From Firmicutes bacterium CAG:341 (GTDB lineage Bacteria; Bacillota; Clostridia; Oscillospirales; Acutalibacteraceae): DNA of 18,950 nt. A model generated the notes under the pieces. That model saw only the letters and a program-made list of their open reading frames with translations, made no database searches and was not told the DNA's origin. A program made the translations under genes and the position numbers. The stretch's first letter is position 1. Every line of letters begins with the position of its first letter. Shown piece after piece: positions 1-8,062 of this stretch. The DNA is taken from contig FR895335.1 of NCBI GenBank assembly GCA_000434995.1, forward strand, positions 1 to 18,950, read 5' to 3'.

Positions 1-1
1 C

Positions 2-28
2 GCTTTAGCCGCTTTATCAACAGTCTAA
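2..28 (+). CDS. possible 3' end of a plus-strand gene cut by the window edge
   Basis: Frame 2 reads ALAALSTV followed by TAA at 26-28, and a strong hairpin begins right at that stop. This would fit the last eight codons of a gene converging on the patatin gene. Only these codons are visible, and another frame also stays open for about 12 codons, so the reading is tentative and no function can be given. Confidence 0.25.
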   Translation, partial: ALAALSTV

Positions 29-57
29 ACTCCCGATGATAAATCATCGGGAGTTTT
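27..57. terminator. hairpin terminator between convergent genes
   Basis: A perfect 14-bp inverted repeat (27-40 against 43-56, nominal 2-base loop that would open to about 6) with core CTCCCGATGAT. It lies 5 bases past the stop of the patatin gene. The plus-strand copy is followed by a T-rich stretch (TTTTATACTTATTT). The minus-strand tail is shorter, so the site may terminate a rightward gene from outside the window as well as the patatin gene. Confidence 0.75.
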
Positions 58-61
58 ATAC

Positions 62-910
62 TTATTTAGCTAAAAATTCTTTAACTTCATCTATTTTCGC
101 AATTCCTTGCTCATAGCCAAGATTATAAATATGCTTAATTTTCATAGGTTCGCTGTCAAGTGTATGAAAATCAAGCGAGGAACGGGGAGCTATAACAAGT
201 ATATTGCCTGCCTTTTCCTCTTCAAAAACAAATTTCCTTTGCCTGTTATACATTTCATGCCTTCTAATAACAGCTTCGGCTGTGAGTGGATATTTATGAA
301 GTACCTTTTTAACTGCCTTTTCGTGACCTATCGGCTTTTTTGTAAAATGTCTGTCTTGTGTGAGTATAACAACACATTTTTCACATCCGTCATCATAAGC
401 CCTTTGAAGCGGAATAGAATCTACCACACCGCCGTCACAATAATAATCTTTACCGATTAAAACCGGCTTTGAAACAAGCGGGAGCGCGCAAGATGCGTGA
501 ATTTCATCACATCCGTCACGAAATTCAGTCGGATAAAAATATTCCGCTCTGCCTGTTGCCGCATTAGTTGCCACAACACAAAATTTACTGCCGCTTTTTT
601 CAAATTCATCGTAATTAAGTGGAAACATTTGATATGAAAGTTCGCCGAATATCCATTTGGTATTTAAAAATTCACCGTTTTCAAATACAGATTTAACGCC
701 CATATATCTTTTATCGTGAGCATAATCAACCATAATATCTCTCATACGGTATAAATTCTTCGCAATAAATGATACACCGTTACAGCTGCCTGCTGAAACG
801 CCGATTACATAAGGAAAAGTAATACCGTTTTCCATAAAAGCATCTAACACGCCGCTTTCATAAGCGCAACGCAAGCCACCGCCTTCAAGTACCAAACCTG
901 CACTGTACAT
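62..910 (-). CDS. patatin-like phospholipase family protein
   Basis: A 282-residue protein of the bacterial patatin/RssA-like acyl hydrolase family. The oxyanion-hole glycine run (EGGGLR, residues 9-14), the nucleophile elbow GVSAG (37-41, Ser39) and the catalytic Asp in DGG (Asp159) are all present and correctly ordered, so a Ser-Asp dyad hydrolase acting on phospholipid or acyl ester is expected. It has no signal peptide and no membrane helix, so it is probably cytoplasmic or peripheral at the membrane. The start is supported by GGAGG 7 bases upstream. It lies downstream of the small membrane-protein gene, with a terminator hairpin between them and no clear promoter in the 35 bases that remain, so expression may depend on read-through. 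The true substrate is not predictable from sequence. Confidence 0.88.
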   Translation of the reverse strand: MYSAGLVLEGGGLRCAYESGVLDAFMENGITFPYVIGVSAGSCNGVSFIAKNLYRMRDIMVDYAHDKRYMGVKSVFENGEFLNTKWIFGELSYQMFPLNYDEFEKSGSKFCVVATNAATGRAEYFYPTEFRDGCDEIHASCALPLVSKPVLIGKDYYCDGGVVDSIPLQRAYDDGCEKCVVILTQDRHFTKKPIGHEKAVKKVLHKYPLTAEAVIRRHEMYNRQRKFVFEEEKAGNILVIAPRSSLDFHTLDSEPMKIKHIYNLGYEQGIAKIDEVKEFLAK

Positions 911-938
911 ATATTTTCCTCCGATTCAAATAAAACAT

Positions 939-976
939 AAAAAAATTGACGACCTTAGTATAACCAAAGTCGTCAA
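939..976 (-). terminator. intrinsic terminator after the small membrane-protein gene
   Basis: On the minus strand, TTGACGAC (976-969) pairs with GTCGTCAA (953-946) across a 15-base loop and is followed at once by seven T residues (945-939). It starts 11 bases after the stop of the 92-codon gene. The long loop makes it moderate in strength, so some read-through into the patatin gene is possible. Confidence 0.75.
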
Positions 977-987
977 GCTAATAATTA

Positions 988-1266
988 TTACTCAGCTTTC
1001 TTCTTTTCAGGAGCTTTTTTTGCTGCTTTTTTAGGAGCTGATTTCTTAGCAGGAGCTTTCTTTTCTTCCTTTGGTGCTTCCTCTGGTTCTTCTGCTTTAG
1101 CTTCAACAATCTCGATTTCATTGTCACATTCAAAGAAATCATTGTCATCAAAATACTCAGGCTCCTTATGAGCTGTAAGCTTTTGAATAACAACATAAAT
1201 ACCGGCAATTACACCTACAATAGCAACAATCGCGCTAACAACCTTTAAAAACTTTTTGAAATTCAT
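988..1266 (-). CDS. small membrane-anchored protein with Lys/Ala/Pro-rich tail (unknown function)
   Basis: 92 residues in three zones. A hydrophobic helix with a short basic N terminus (about residues 8-28) could be a single membrane anchor or uncleaved signal. An acidic zone follows (about 35-66, rich in Asp and Glu). The tail (about 67-92) is built from Lys, Ala and Pro in PAKK/PKKA-like repeats resembling histone-H1-type or nucleic-acid-binding tails. AAAGGGG precedes the ATG, and the gene has a near-perfect promoter and a terminator, so it looks like a separately transcribed gene. I do not recognise a named family. The overlapping frame at 978-1208 is a shadow of the same Lys-rich tract. 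The sharp split between acidic and basic zones suggests self-association or binding to a polyanion such as RNA, DNA or teichoic acid, which is inference only. Confidence 0.78.
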   Translation of the reverse strand: MNFKKFLKVVSAIVAIVGVIAGIYVVIQKLTAHKEPEYFDDNDFFECDNEIEIVEAKAEEPEEAPKEEKKAPAKKSAPKKAAKKAPEKKKAE

Positions 1267-1297
1267 AATTTTGAACCCCTTTCAAATAACTATAACT

Positions 1298-1326
1298 ATT
1301 ATAAATTCAATTTTATATAAAGTCAA
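1298..1326 (-). promoter_or_regulatory. sigma-A promoter of the small membrane-protein gene
   Basis: On the minus strand, TTGACT (1326-1321) is separated by exactly 17 bases from a consensus TATAAT (1303-1298). The start codon lies about 30 bases downstream with AAAGGGG between. Transcription of this gene is therefore independent of the nusA operon. Confidence 0.85.
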
Positions 1327-1396
1327 GTAATTTTACAATATTGAACATTTGCACATAAAAAAGACTTTTTTCGCCGGTTTGAATACCAAAAATCAA

Positions 1397-2059
1397 TTAT
1401 ACATACTTTAAAACATCTATAATATCATCAATGACAGGTACATCTTCTCTTAAATCTCTGCCTTTAAACCAACCCCAATTCATACGAATTGCCTTCATTC
1501 CTGCATCAAGCGCACCCTGAATATCATTTATCGGATGGTCGCCCACATATGTGCATTCATTTGCAGGTAAGCCGAGCTTATCTGCTGTATATTCAAATAA
1601 TTTAGGGTTTGGCTTATGTATTCCCACATCGCCGCTTACAACGGTAATGTCGCAATATTTCCTCAATCCGCTTTCATCAAGCTTATGATTTTGCAAATAT
1701 GACGGTCCGTTTGTTATTATGCCGACAATATATCCGCGATTTTTAAGTTCCTTTAAAAGCGGCACCGTATGCTCAAATATCACGCAGCAATCACCGAAGC
1801 GGTAATCATAATGCTTTGCAAGTTCTTTATTTGACGGTGCATTTTCCCAATGCCACATTTTTATAAGATTTGCATACCATTCTTCCCTGTCAACATAGCC
1901 GCCATTGCCGGTAATGCGCATATCCTCTTTTCTTTTTTCACGCTCTTTTTGTGGCAAACCTGGGCAAAATTCGTCAAAAAATAAATCCATATATTTTTCA
2001 AATGCCTCTGTTCTGTCCTGAAGAGTTTCATCAAAATCAAATAATACTGCTTTTGTCAT
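1397..2059 (-). CDS. HAD-superfamily hydrolase (subfamily IA)
   Basis: 220 residues with the four HAD motifs in order: DFDET (Asp8 nucleophile, Asp10 acid/base), ITNG (Thr116), Lys149 in HKPNP, and GDHPIND (Asp174, Asp179). A helical cap of about 80 residues between motifs I and II fits the C1-cap subfamily IA, which includes YjjG-type nucleotidases, phosphoglycolate phosphatases and small-molecule phosphatases. The reading frame starts 23 bases inside the 3' end of ribF, so the two are probably translationally coupled. That position invites the idea of an FMN or riboflavin-precursor phosphatase, but nothing in the sequence fixes the substrate. No convincing terminator follows within the 130-base gap. 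Confidence 0.88.
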   Translation of the reverse strand: MTKAVLFDFDETLQDRTEAFEKYMDLFFDEFCPGLPQKEREKRKEDMRITGNGGYVDREEWYANLIKMWHWENAPSNKELAKHYDYRFGDCCVIFEHTVPLLKELKNRGYIVGIITNGPSYLQNHKLDESGLRKYCDITVVSGDVGIHKPNPKLFEYTADKLGLPANECTYVGDHPINDIQGALDAGMKAIRMNWGWFKGRDLREDVPVIDDIIDVLKYV

Positions 2060-2852
2060 ACTTCAACTGCTTTTTAAGTTCATCAACTGATGAAAATTCC
2101 TTTTCTTCCCTCAAATATCTGACAAGTTCAATACGAATATTTTCATTATACAAATCACCGGAAAAATCAAAAATATGTGTTTCCGACAGCGGAGATGTAA
2201 GGCGCCAAGTAGGCCTTATCCCGATATTTGTAAAAGATTTATATTCCTTGTCATTTACAAAAGTACGGCTTTCATACACACCGTATTTTGGCACAACAAG
2301 CCCGCTCGGCAAATGCTGATTAAGAGTAGGGAAACCTATTGTTCTTCCCCTCATATCACCTGAAACAACTTTTGATTCAAATGTAAAATTATAACCGAGC
2401 ATATCATTTGCCTGCTCTATTTTACCTTCACTGACGCATTTTCTTATTCTTGTTGAAGAAATCGGCTCACCGTCAAAATCCAAATGTTCAAGTATTCTTA
2501 CCCAAACATCCTTTTTTTCAAGATAATTTCTCATATCAAGAGCCGACCAAGACGCATTTTTGCCGAATCTGAAGTTAAAGCCGCATAAAACCGTTTGCGC
2601 CCTGAATCTGTCAAGTAAAATTTTATTTATAAAGTCTTCGCCGTCCATATGCTTAATCTGTTCAAAATCCGCAAACACGCAGTTTGGATAACGCTTTTTA
2701 AACAGACTTTTTTGCAAAAGCGAAAATTTGTTATTAACACAGTAAATCACGGTGTTTTCAGCACCGGTAATTACTGTTTTGTGAGCTTTATGCATTCCGT
2801 CAAAATCACCTAATGCAACAGCTCGCCTTGTAACAATGTCATTATTTTTCAT
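2037..2852 (-). CDS. ribF: bifunctional riboflavin kinase / FAD synthetase
   Basis: 271 residues. The N-terminal nucleotidyltransferase half (about 10-140) has GDFDG and SSTRIR. The C-terminal flavokinase half (about 150-265) has GRTIGFPTLN and the conserved NIGIRPT stretch. The enzyme phosphorylates riboflavin to FMN and adenylates it to FAD in the cytosol. It is shorter than the usual 300-320 residues. The usual HxGH signature of the adenylyltransferase reads HKAH (His21-His24), keeping both histidines but losing the glycine. The gene starts 6 bases after truB and overlaps the HAD gene. This is the usual Firmicutes truB-ribF neighbourhood, although rpsO and pnp, which often follow, are absent here. 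Confidence 0.93.
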   Translation of the reverse strand: MKNNDIVTRRAVALGDFDGMHKAHKTVITGAENTVIYCVNNKFSLLQKSLFKKRYPNCVFADFEQIKHMDGEDFINKILLDRFRAQTVLCGFNFRFGKNASWSALDMRNYLEKKDVWVRILEHLDFDGEPISSTRIRKCVSEGKIEQANDMLGYNFTFESKVVSGDMRGRTIGFPTLNQHLPSGLVVPKYGVYESRTFVNDKEYKSFTNIGIRPTWRLTSPLSETHIFDFSGDLYNENIRIELVRYLREEKEFSSVDELKKQLKYDKSSII

Positions 2853-2858
2853 ACCATT

Positions 2859-3767
2859 TTAATCACGCTTAACAAGCAATCTTTCAACGGAAAGTTCGCC
2901 TTTTTGCGTATCGCATTTTCCAAGTCCGAGAAATCCAATATCACCGGAATATACAGTATAAACCTTGTTTTCAAGCTTTTTTTTGATTCTGTTAATATCA
3001 AGTGCGCCGCCGTTTTGAAATCTTTTTGCCTGAGCAGGTGATACATAAACGCTTTCAAAAGATGAAAACATTTTTTCAATGTTTATCAAAACATCTTCAA
3101 ATCCTTTGCCGCTGTTTCGCCTTTCCTGCATTTCACCAAGCGTGGCACAATCATCAAGTGTGAATCCCATTGCGAGTGTACGCTCAAGCGCAGTCATTAC
3201 TGCCCCGGTACCAAGCTTTTTGCCTAAATCATCAATCAGACTTCTTATATATGTACCTTTCGAACACACAACATCAATTGTATAAACATTTTCTTTTTCA
3301 TTTGAAAGTTCTTTGCAAAGCGAAAGTGACTTGATTTCAACTTTTCTTGCCTGCCTTTCAACTTCAATGCCCCGGCGTGCCAGGTCATAAAGTCTCTGAC
3401 CGTCAACACTGACTGCTGAATACATAGGCGGAACCTGCTCGATTTCACCTTTAAAATCATCAAGTGCCGCCTCTACATCGGCTAACGAAACATTTACTTC
3501 ATATTCACCCGTCACATTGCCGGTAATATCAAGCGTATCTGTTGTTTTGCCAAGCATAAATTCGGCACGGTAGCCTTTATCACTGTCGGGTAAATAGTTT
3601 AAAAATCTTGTTGCACCGCCAAGCATAATGGGCAAAACACCTGTTGCCATTGGGTCAAGCGTGCCTGTATGCCCGGCTTTTTTTTCGCGAGTTATTCCCC
3701 TGATTTTTGCAACTACACCGAAAGAAGTAATATCTTTATCTTTGTTTATACATATTATACCCGTCAT
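2859..3767 (-). CDS. truB: tRNA pseudouridine(55) synthase
   Basis: 302 residues from the chosen start. It makes pseudouridine 55 in the T-loop of tRNAs. The signature GHTGTLDPMATG (residues 32-43) contains the catalytic Asp38. MYSA and the KGTYIRSLI stretch of the TruB core are also present, with a C-terminal PUA-like region after about 230. An upstream in-frame ATG at 3785 would add six residues. I prefer 3767 because its ATG overlaps the nrnA stop as ATGA, and GGGAG lies 9 bases upstream inside the end of nrnA, a standard coupled arrangement. The protein then begins MTGIICINK, matching the usual family N terminus. Confidence 0.95.
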   Translation of the reverse strand: MTGIICINKDKDITSFGVVAKIRGITREKKAGHTGTLDPMATGVLPIMLGGATRFLNYLPDSDKGYRAEFMLGKTTDTLDITGNVTGEYEVNVSLADVEAALDDFKGEIEQVPPMYSAVSVDGQRLYDLARRGIEVERQARKVEIKSLSLCKELSNEKENVYTIDVVCSKGTYIRSLIDDLGKKLGTGAVMTALERTLAMGFTLDDCATLGEMQERRNSGKGFEDVLINIEKMFSSFESVYVSPAQAKRFQNGGALDINRIKKKLENKVYTVYSGDIGFLGLGKCDTQKGELSVERLLVKRD

Positions 3768-4702
3768 TCGAGTATCTCCCTGCATTTATCAACAAGCAAG
3801 CGCCTTGCTTCTTTAACATCGCAATCGAATCGACAGCCTGCCGCCTGTGCGTGACCGCCGCCGCCAAAGCATTTTGCAAGCTCTGCCGCATTTACACTTT
3901 CAAATGTACGAATAGAAGCCTTACATGTTCCGTCAGGCTTTTCCTGAATTGTAATGCCGATTTCAACGCCTTCGATTTGGCGGGTTAAAGGTGCTAAGCC
4001 CTCTGTTTCCTGTGCATTTGAGCCTGTAAGCTGAAACATCTCCTGTGTAACGGTAATAACCGCAACCCTCTCGTGTTCATAAAAGCGCATTGACTCAATA
4101 GCAAGCCTTTCAAGCCTTGCATATGTTTTAGTCTTTGTTTCAAACATAATGCGGTTTATTCTTCCGTTATCGGCACCGGCTTCAATAAGGTCGGCGGCAA
4201 CACGGTAAGTTTGCGCAGTTGTTGAATCATAGCGAAAACATCCTGTATCGGTAGTAAGGCCGGTATAAAGGCAATCTGCAATTTTTTTATCAACTTCAAT
4301 ACCGAGAGCAAGTACCACATCATACATAATTTGGCACGCCGCCGGAACATCCTCAAGAAGCAATAAATCGGCATATTCCGTGTTGGTTGAATGGTGGTCA
4401 ATGCACATATCAACCTTATATTGCTCCTCAAGTCCGCCTAACAGATTAACTGTTGCCACATCAACAGCAACAATATAATCAGGTTTGAATTTTATTTCGA
4501 CAATATCGTCAAAAAGATAATTGTACTTTTTAGGAATATTATCTGCATTTATAACAGAGCAGATTTTTCCTATTTTCATAAGTGCGCGACACAATGCATA
4601 TCCGCAGCCGAGTGTATCCCCGTCAGGATTTGCATGAGTAAGAATAAGAATATTATCCTTTTCCTTAAGTGTATTCGCACATTCATTTACACTAATCTTC
4701 AT
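3764..4702 (-). CDS. nrnA: DHH/DHHA1 phosphoesterase (NrnA-like nanoRNase / pAp phosphatase)
   Basis: 312 residues. The N-terminal DHH domain shows the metal-binding pattern: H23-x-N-x-D27-x-D29 in LTHANPDGD, Asp81, and DHH at 102-104. The C-terminal DHHA1 domain ends with the substrate loop GGGGHAQAAG. Relatives degrade very short oligoribonucleotides and dephosphorylate 3'-phosphoadenosine 5'-phosphate, and some hydrolyse cyclic dinucleotide products. It overlaps the end of rbfA by 11 bases, with AAGGAA 7 bases before the ATG, and overlaps truB by ATGA, so it sits firmly in the operon. The DHH family has several activities, so the exact substrate is inferred from context and length. Confidence 0.92.
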   Translation of the reverse strand: MKISVNECANTLKEKDNILILTHANPDGDTLGCGYALCRALMKIGKICSVINADNIPKKYNYLFDDIVEIKFKPDYIVAVDVATVNLLGGLEEQYKVDMCIDHHSTNTEYADLLLLEDVPAACQIMYDVVLALGIEVDKKIADCLYTGLTTDTGCFRYDSTTAQTYRVAADLIEAGADNGRINRIMFETKTKTYARLERLAIESMRFYEHERVAVITVTQEMFQLTGSNAQETEGLAPLTRQIEGVEIGITIQEKPDGTCKASIRTFESVNAAELAKCFGGGGHAQAAGCRFDCDVKEARRLLVDKCREILE

Positions 4703-5039
4703 GAGTTATTTCCTTAATTTTTTCAAAAAGGTCCATTCCTTTTTCAATTGAATCATCTGCAATAAATTTAAGTTCAGGGCTTTTTCTTAAATGAAGCCTT
4801 GTACCAAGCTGTTTCCTGATATATCCCTGCGCGCTTTCAAGCCCTTTAACCGACTTTTTAGCCGATTCAATTCCGTCAATTGCACTGATATATACCTTTG
4901 CATAGCTTAAATCCCCGCTGACATCAACTTTTACCACAGTGAGCATATCGCTGATTCTCGGATCTTTAAGTTCACGCATAATCGAAACTATTTCTCTTTT
5001 AATATCTTCACTTATTCTGTCAATATGAAATCCTGCCAT
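4692..5039 (-). CDS. rbfA: ribosome-binding factor A
   Basis: 115 residues, the normal RbfA length, with the conserved start (RISEDIKREI), the ELKDPRI motif around residues 21-27, and the KH-like core strand SYAKVYIS. RbfA helps maturation of the 30S subunit by acting on the 5' end of 16S rRNA. It begins 2 bases after the infB stop, with an AGGGA site about 8 bases upstream inside the infB end, and its own end overlaps nrnA by 11 bases. Confidence 0.95.
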   Translation of the reverse strand: MAGFHIDRISEDIKREIVSIMRELKDPRISDMLTVVKVDVSGDLSYAKVYISAIDGIESAKKSVKGLESAQGYIRKQLGTRLHLRKSPELKFIADDSIEKGMDLFEKIKEITHED

Positions 5040-5041
5040 AA

Positions 5042-7417
5042 TCAGTCCCTATATTCCTCTACTACATACGCCTGAAGAATATCGCCTGCCTGAATATCAT
5101 CCCATCCGTCAAGGCTGATACCGCATTCATAACCTGATGATACTTCCTTAACCTCATCTTTAAATCTCTTAAGGTTAGCAAGCTTAACATCGGCAATTTG
5201 CTTACCGTTTCTGATAACTCTTACCTTACCGTCACGCTTAATAGTACCGCTTGTAACAAGCGAACCTGCAATAGTACCGGCAGATGAAATTTTATAAACT
5301 TCTCTTACTTCAACTTCACCTGTATCAACATCACGATACTTAGGAGCTCTCATTCCGCGCATAGCTCTTTCAATATCTTCAATAGCATCATAAATAATAT
5401 CGTATTGTTTAATTTCAATTCCGTCACGCTTTGCATTATCAGCTGCAATTTGGTCAACACCGGTGTTGAATGCAACGATAATTGCTTTTGACGCTTCTGC
5501 AAGCATAACATCGCTTTCGCTTACAGCGCCGACTGCACCGTGAACAATTTTTACATTTACTTCATCATTTTCAATTTTAAGAAGTGACTGCTTAACAGCC
5601 TCAACCGAACCTTGAACATCAGCTTTAACAATGATGTTAAGCTCTTTCATCTCTCCCTCTGAAATAGTATCAAAGAGAGTATCAAGTGTAACTTTCTGGA
5701 ATAGCTTGAATTCTTCTTCCTTAGCCTGTGCCTTTCTCTGCTCAACAAGTGCCCTTGCAAGCTTTTCATCAGATACGGCATTAAATTCATCACCGCTCAT
5801 AGGGGCTGAATCAAGGCCCATAATTTCAACAGGAACAGACGGACCTGCTTTTTCAATTGGCTTGCCGTGATAATCTGTCATAGCACGGATTTTACCTACT
5901 GCCGTACCTGCTACAAGAATATCACCTGCATTAAGCGTACCGTTTTGAACAAGAAGTGTTGCAACCGGGCCGCGGCCTTTATCAAGCTTTGCTTCAATTA
6001 CTACACCTTTTGCCTGCCTGTCAGGATTTGCCTTAAGCTCTGCCATTTCAGCAACAAGAAGAATTGTTTCAAGAAGCTTATCAATACCCATTTTGGTTTT
6101 TGCCGAAACAGGAACACAGATAACATCGCCGCCCCATTCTTCAGGAACAAGCTCATGCTCTGTAAGCTGCTGCATAACTTTATCAGGGTTTGCGCCCTCT
6201 TTATCCATCTTGTTAATAGCAACAATAATTTCAACACCTGCTGCTTTAGCGTGGTTTATAGCTTCAACTGTTTGCGGCATAATACCGTCATCTGCTGCTA
6301 CAACCAAAACAGCAATATCAGTTGCCATTGCACCCCTTGCACGCATAGCTGTGAAAGCGGCGTGGCCCGGTGTATCAAGGAAAGTAATCTTCTGCCCGTT
6401 AACATCAACCTGATATGCACCGATTGCCTGAGTAATACCGCCGGCCTCTGTTGAAGTTACTTCTGTATGACGAATAGCATCAAGTATAGATGTTTTACCG
6501 TGGTCAACATGGCCCATTACGCAAACAACAGGAGGTCTTGTTACTGCATTTTCATCATCTTCAACCTCTTCTTCAATAATTTGCTCTTCAATGGTGACTA
6601 CAACCTCTTTTTCAACCTTTGCACCAAGCTCTGTTGCTACAATTTCTGCTGTGTCATAATCAATAACTTCATTAACTGTTGCCATAACACCGAGTGACAT
6701 AAGCTTTTTAATAACTTCTGTTGCAGTCATACGAAGAAGCTTTGCAAGGTCACCTACTGTAATTTCTTCAGGAACAGTAATTTTAATTTGCTGTTTCTTT
6801 CTCTGCTCTGCAATACGGGCAAGGCGCTGTGCTTCTGTTTCTTTCTTTGATTTAGCACGCATACCCTGTGGCTTTTTCTTTCTGTACTGCTTTGACTTCT
6901 GATTAAGCTTTTGCTTTTTCTGATAGTCATTCATATTATTGGCAGGAGCTATATCTTCATACTTTTGATTGTATTTTTCAAGGTCAACATTGTTTACACG
7001 GGTATCAACATGCCTTGTTTCGCCCTTTGTTCTTGCCTGTGGAACTTGGTTGGCTTTTTTCTTTGCCTTTTCCTCTGCCCTTTTTGCTGCCTGCTCTGCC
7101 ATTTGAAGAATGGCAGCCTGGTTTTTATGCTTTTTATTTTCTTCTTTATCGTCCTTCTTTTCTTTAGAAGCGGCATTTTTCTTTTCGACAGGCTTTTTCT
7201 TTTCTGCCTTTTTTGCGGAGTTAAAATAATCATTAAGGCTTTCAACACTGTTATCTTCAGTAAGCTTATCAAATAAAATGTTAAGCTCATTTTCCTCTAA
7301 AACGGTGTTTGCCTTTTTTGCCGGACCTTCGCAATATTCACTGAGAATATTTATAATATCCTTGTTATTTTTGCCGAAATCCTTTGCTATATCGGAAACT
7401 TTGTATTTAATAACCAT
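5042..7417 (-). CDS. infB: translation initiation factor IF-2
   Basis: 791 residues from the chosen start. In the numbering of the two-residue-longer frame, an IF2-N domain lies at about 1-55 and a long Lys/Glu/Ala-rich linker at about 65-210. A second IF2-N-type domain runs about 215-270, and the GTPase domain starts at about 295 with G1 GHVDHGKT (304-311), G3 DTPGH (350-354) and G4 NKMD (404-407). Domains II, III and the fMet-tRNA-binding IV complete it. Two ATGs compete: 7423 lies only 2 bases from AGGAGG (7431-7426), while 7417 lies 8 bases from it, so 7417 is preferred and gives MVIKYKVSD. It follows ylxQ by 40 bases and precedes rbfA by 2. Confidence 0.96.
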   Translation of the reverse strand: MVIKYKVSDIAKDFGKNNKDIINILSEYCEGPAKKANTVLEENELNILFDKLTEDNSVESLNDYFNSAKKAEKKKPVEKKNAASKEKKDDKEENKKHKNQAAILQMAEQAAKRAEEKAKKKANQVPQARTKGETRHVDTRVNNVDLEKYNQKYEDIAPANNMNDYQKKQKLNQKSKQYRKKKPQGMRAKSKKETEAQRLARIAEQRKKQQIKITVPEEITVGDLAKLLRMTATEVIKKLMSLGVMATVNEVIDYDTAEIVATELGAKVEKEVVVTIEEQIIEEEVEDDENAVTRPPVVCVMGHVDHGKTSILDAIRHTEVTSTEAGGITQAIGAYQVDVNGQKITFLDTPGHAAFTAMRARGAMATDIAVLVVAADDGIMPQTVEAINHAKAAGVEIIVAINKMDKEGANPDKVMQQLTEHELVPEEWGGDVICVPVSAKTKMGIDKLLETILLVAEMAELKANPDRQAKGVVIEAKLDKGRGPVATLLVQNGTLNAGDILVAGTAVGKIRAMTDYHGKPIEKAGPSVPVEIMGLDSAPMSGDEFNAVSDEKLARALVEQRKAQAKEEEFKLFQKVTLDTLFDTISEGEMKELNIIVKADVQGSVEAVKQSLLKIENDEVNVKIVHGAVGAVSESDVMLAEASKAIIVAFNTGVDQIAADNAKRDGIEIKQYDIIYDAIEDIERAMRGMRAPKYRDVDTGEVEVREVYKISSAGTIAGSLVTSGTIKRDGKVRVIRNGKQIADVKLANLKRFKDEVKEVSSGYECGISLDGWDDIQAGDILQAYVVEEYRD

Positions 7418-7457
7418 TGGCATTTCCTCCTGTGTTAGTTTATATGTTAGTATACTT

Positions 7458-7769
7458 TTACTGATTGAGAAGCGAAATTATTTTTTTAGCAAAATTTTCA
7501 TCATTAACCGTCATACATCCGGCTTTGTACCCCACACCGAAATATATTTCATCAATAGTAATATCTGTTTTGATAACCTTTACTTTAAAATGATGAAGTT
7601 CAATTGTTTTTTCAAATTCTGCTACAAGCCTTGGGGATACATCACTGCAAAAAATCAGCAATTTCGCCTTGTGCCCAAACAGTGCGTGCTGCGCCATATC
7701 ATGCCCCATTGAAAGCTTGCCTGCACGCCTTGCAAGCCCGAGCATTGAAATAACCTTTTGATTAGGCAT
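7458..7769 (-). CDS. ylxQ: L7Ae/L30e/Gadd45-family ribosomal-type protein (YlxQ)
   Basis: 103 residues of the L7Ae/L30e fold, with the typical LGLARRAGKLSMG segment at about 11-23 and a GVGYKAGCM-type strand near residue 80. Bacterial members of this family, including YlxQ, bind K-turn or related RNA structures; YlxQ itself has no settled role. The start overlaps the end of ylxR by 8 bases, and the gene sits at its standard place between ylxR and infB. Confidence 0.93.
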   Translation of the reverse strand: MPNQKVISMLGLARRAGKLSMGHDMAQHALFGHKAKLLIFCSDVSPRLVAEFEKTIELHHFKVKVIKTDITIDEIYFGVGYKAGCMTVNDENFAKKIISLLNQ

Positions 7770-8028
7770 TTTCTATTTCTTCTTCCATTTTGTTATATAC
7801 TTCATCGTCTATCTGCATTGAAAAAGCTCTTTCAAAAGCTCTTTTTTTTCTTGCTTTTTTCAGACATTCAGCATTTTTACATACATATGCACCTCTGCCG
7901 GCTTTTTTGCCTGTAAGGTCAAGCGAAACTTCACCCTCCGGGCTTTTCACCACCCTTACAAGTTCGCGCTTATCAAACATTTCGCCGCAGCCTGTGCACA
8001 TACGCATAGGTATTTTTTTAGTTTTCAT
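7762..8028 (-). CDS. ylxR: YlxR family RNA-binding protein (RnpM)
   Basis: 88 residues. The N-terminal MRMCTGCGEMFDKREL carries the CxxC pair, and GRGAYVC is the second family hallmark, both of the DUF448/YlxR fold. In Bacillus subtilis the homologue was shown to bind RNase P RNA and modulate RNase P (renamed RnpM), and earlier work saw nucleoid association. The C-terminal tail is rich in Lys/Arg and then acidic. It lies 34 bases after nusA and overlaps ylxQ. Confidence 0.94.
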   Translation of the reverse strand: MKTKKIPMRMCTGCGEMFDKRELVRVVKSPEGEVSLDLTGKKAGRGAYVCKNAECLKKARKKRAFERAFSMQIDDEVYNKMEEEIENA

Positions 8029-8062
8029 ATTTACTACGCCTTTCTTTCAAAATGCGAGGTAA

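Noticed and set aside
1357..1371. AAAAAAGACTTTTTT as a terminator after the HAD gene
   Set aside because: The stem would be only A-T pairs closing a 3-base loop, too unstable to terminate reliably.
5867..6454. 195-codon open frame on the plus strand opposite infB
   Set aside because: It lies fully inside the well-supported IF-2 gene, has a composition (Cys/Asn/Ile-rich) typical of antisense translation and matches no family.
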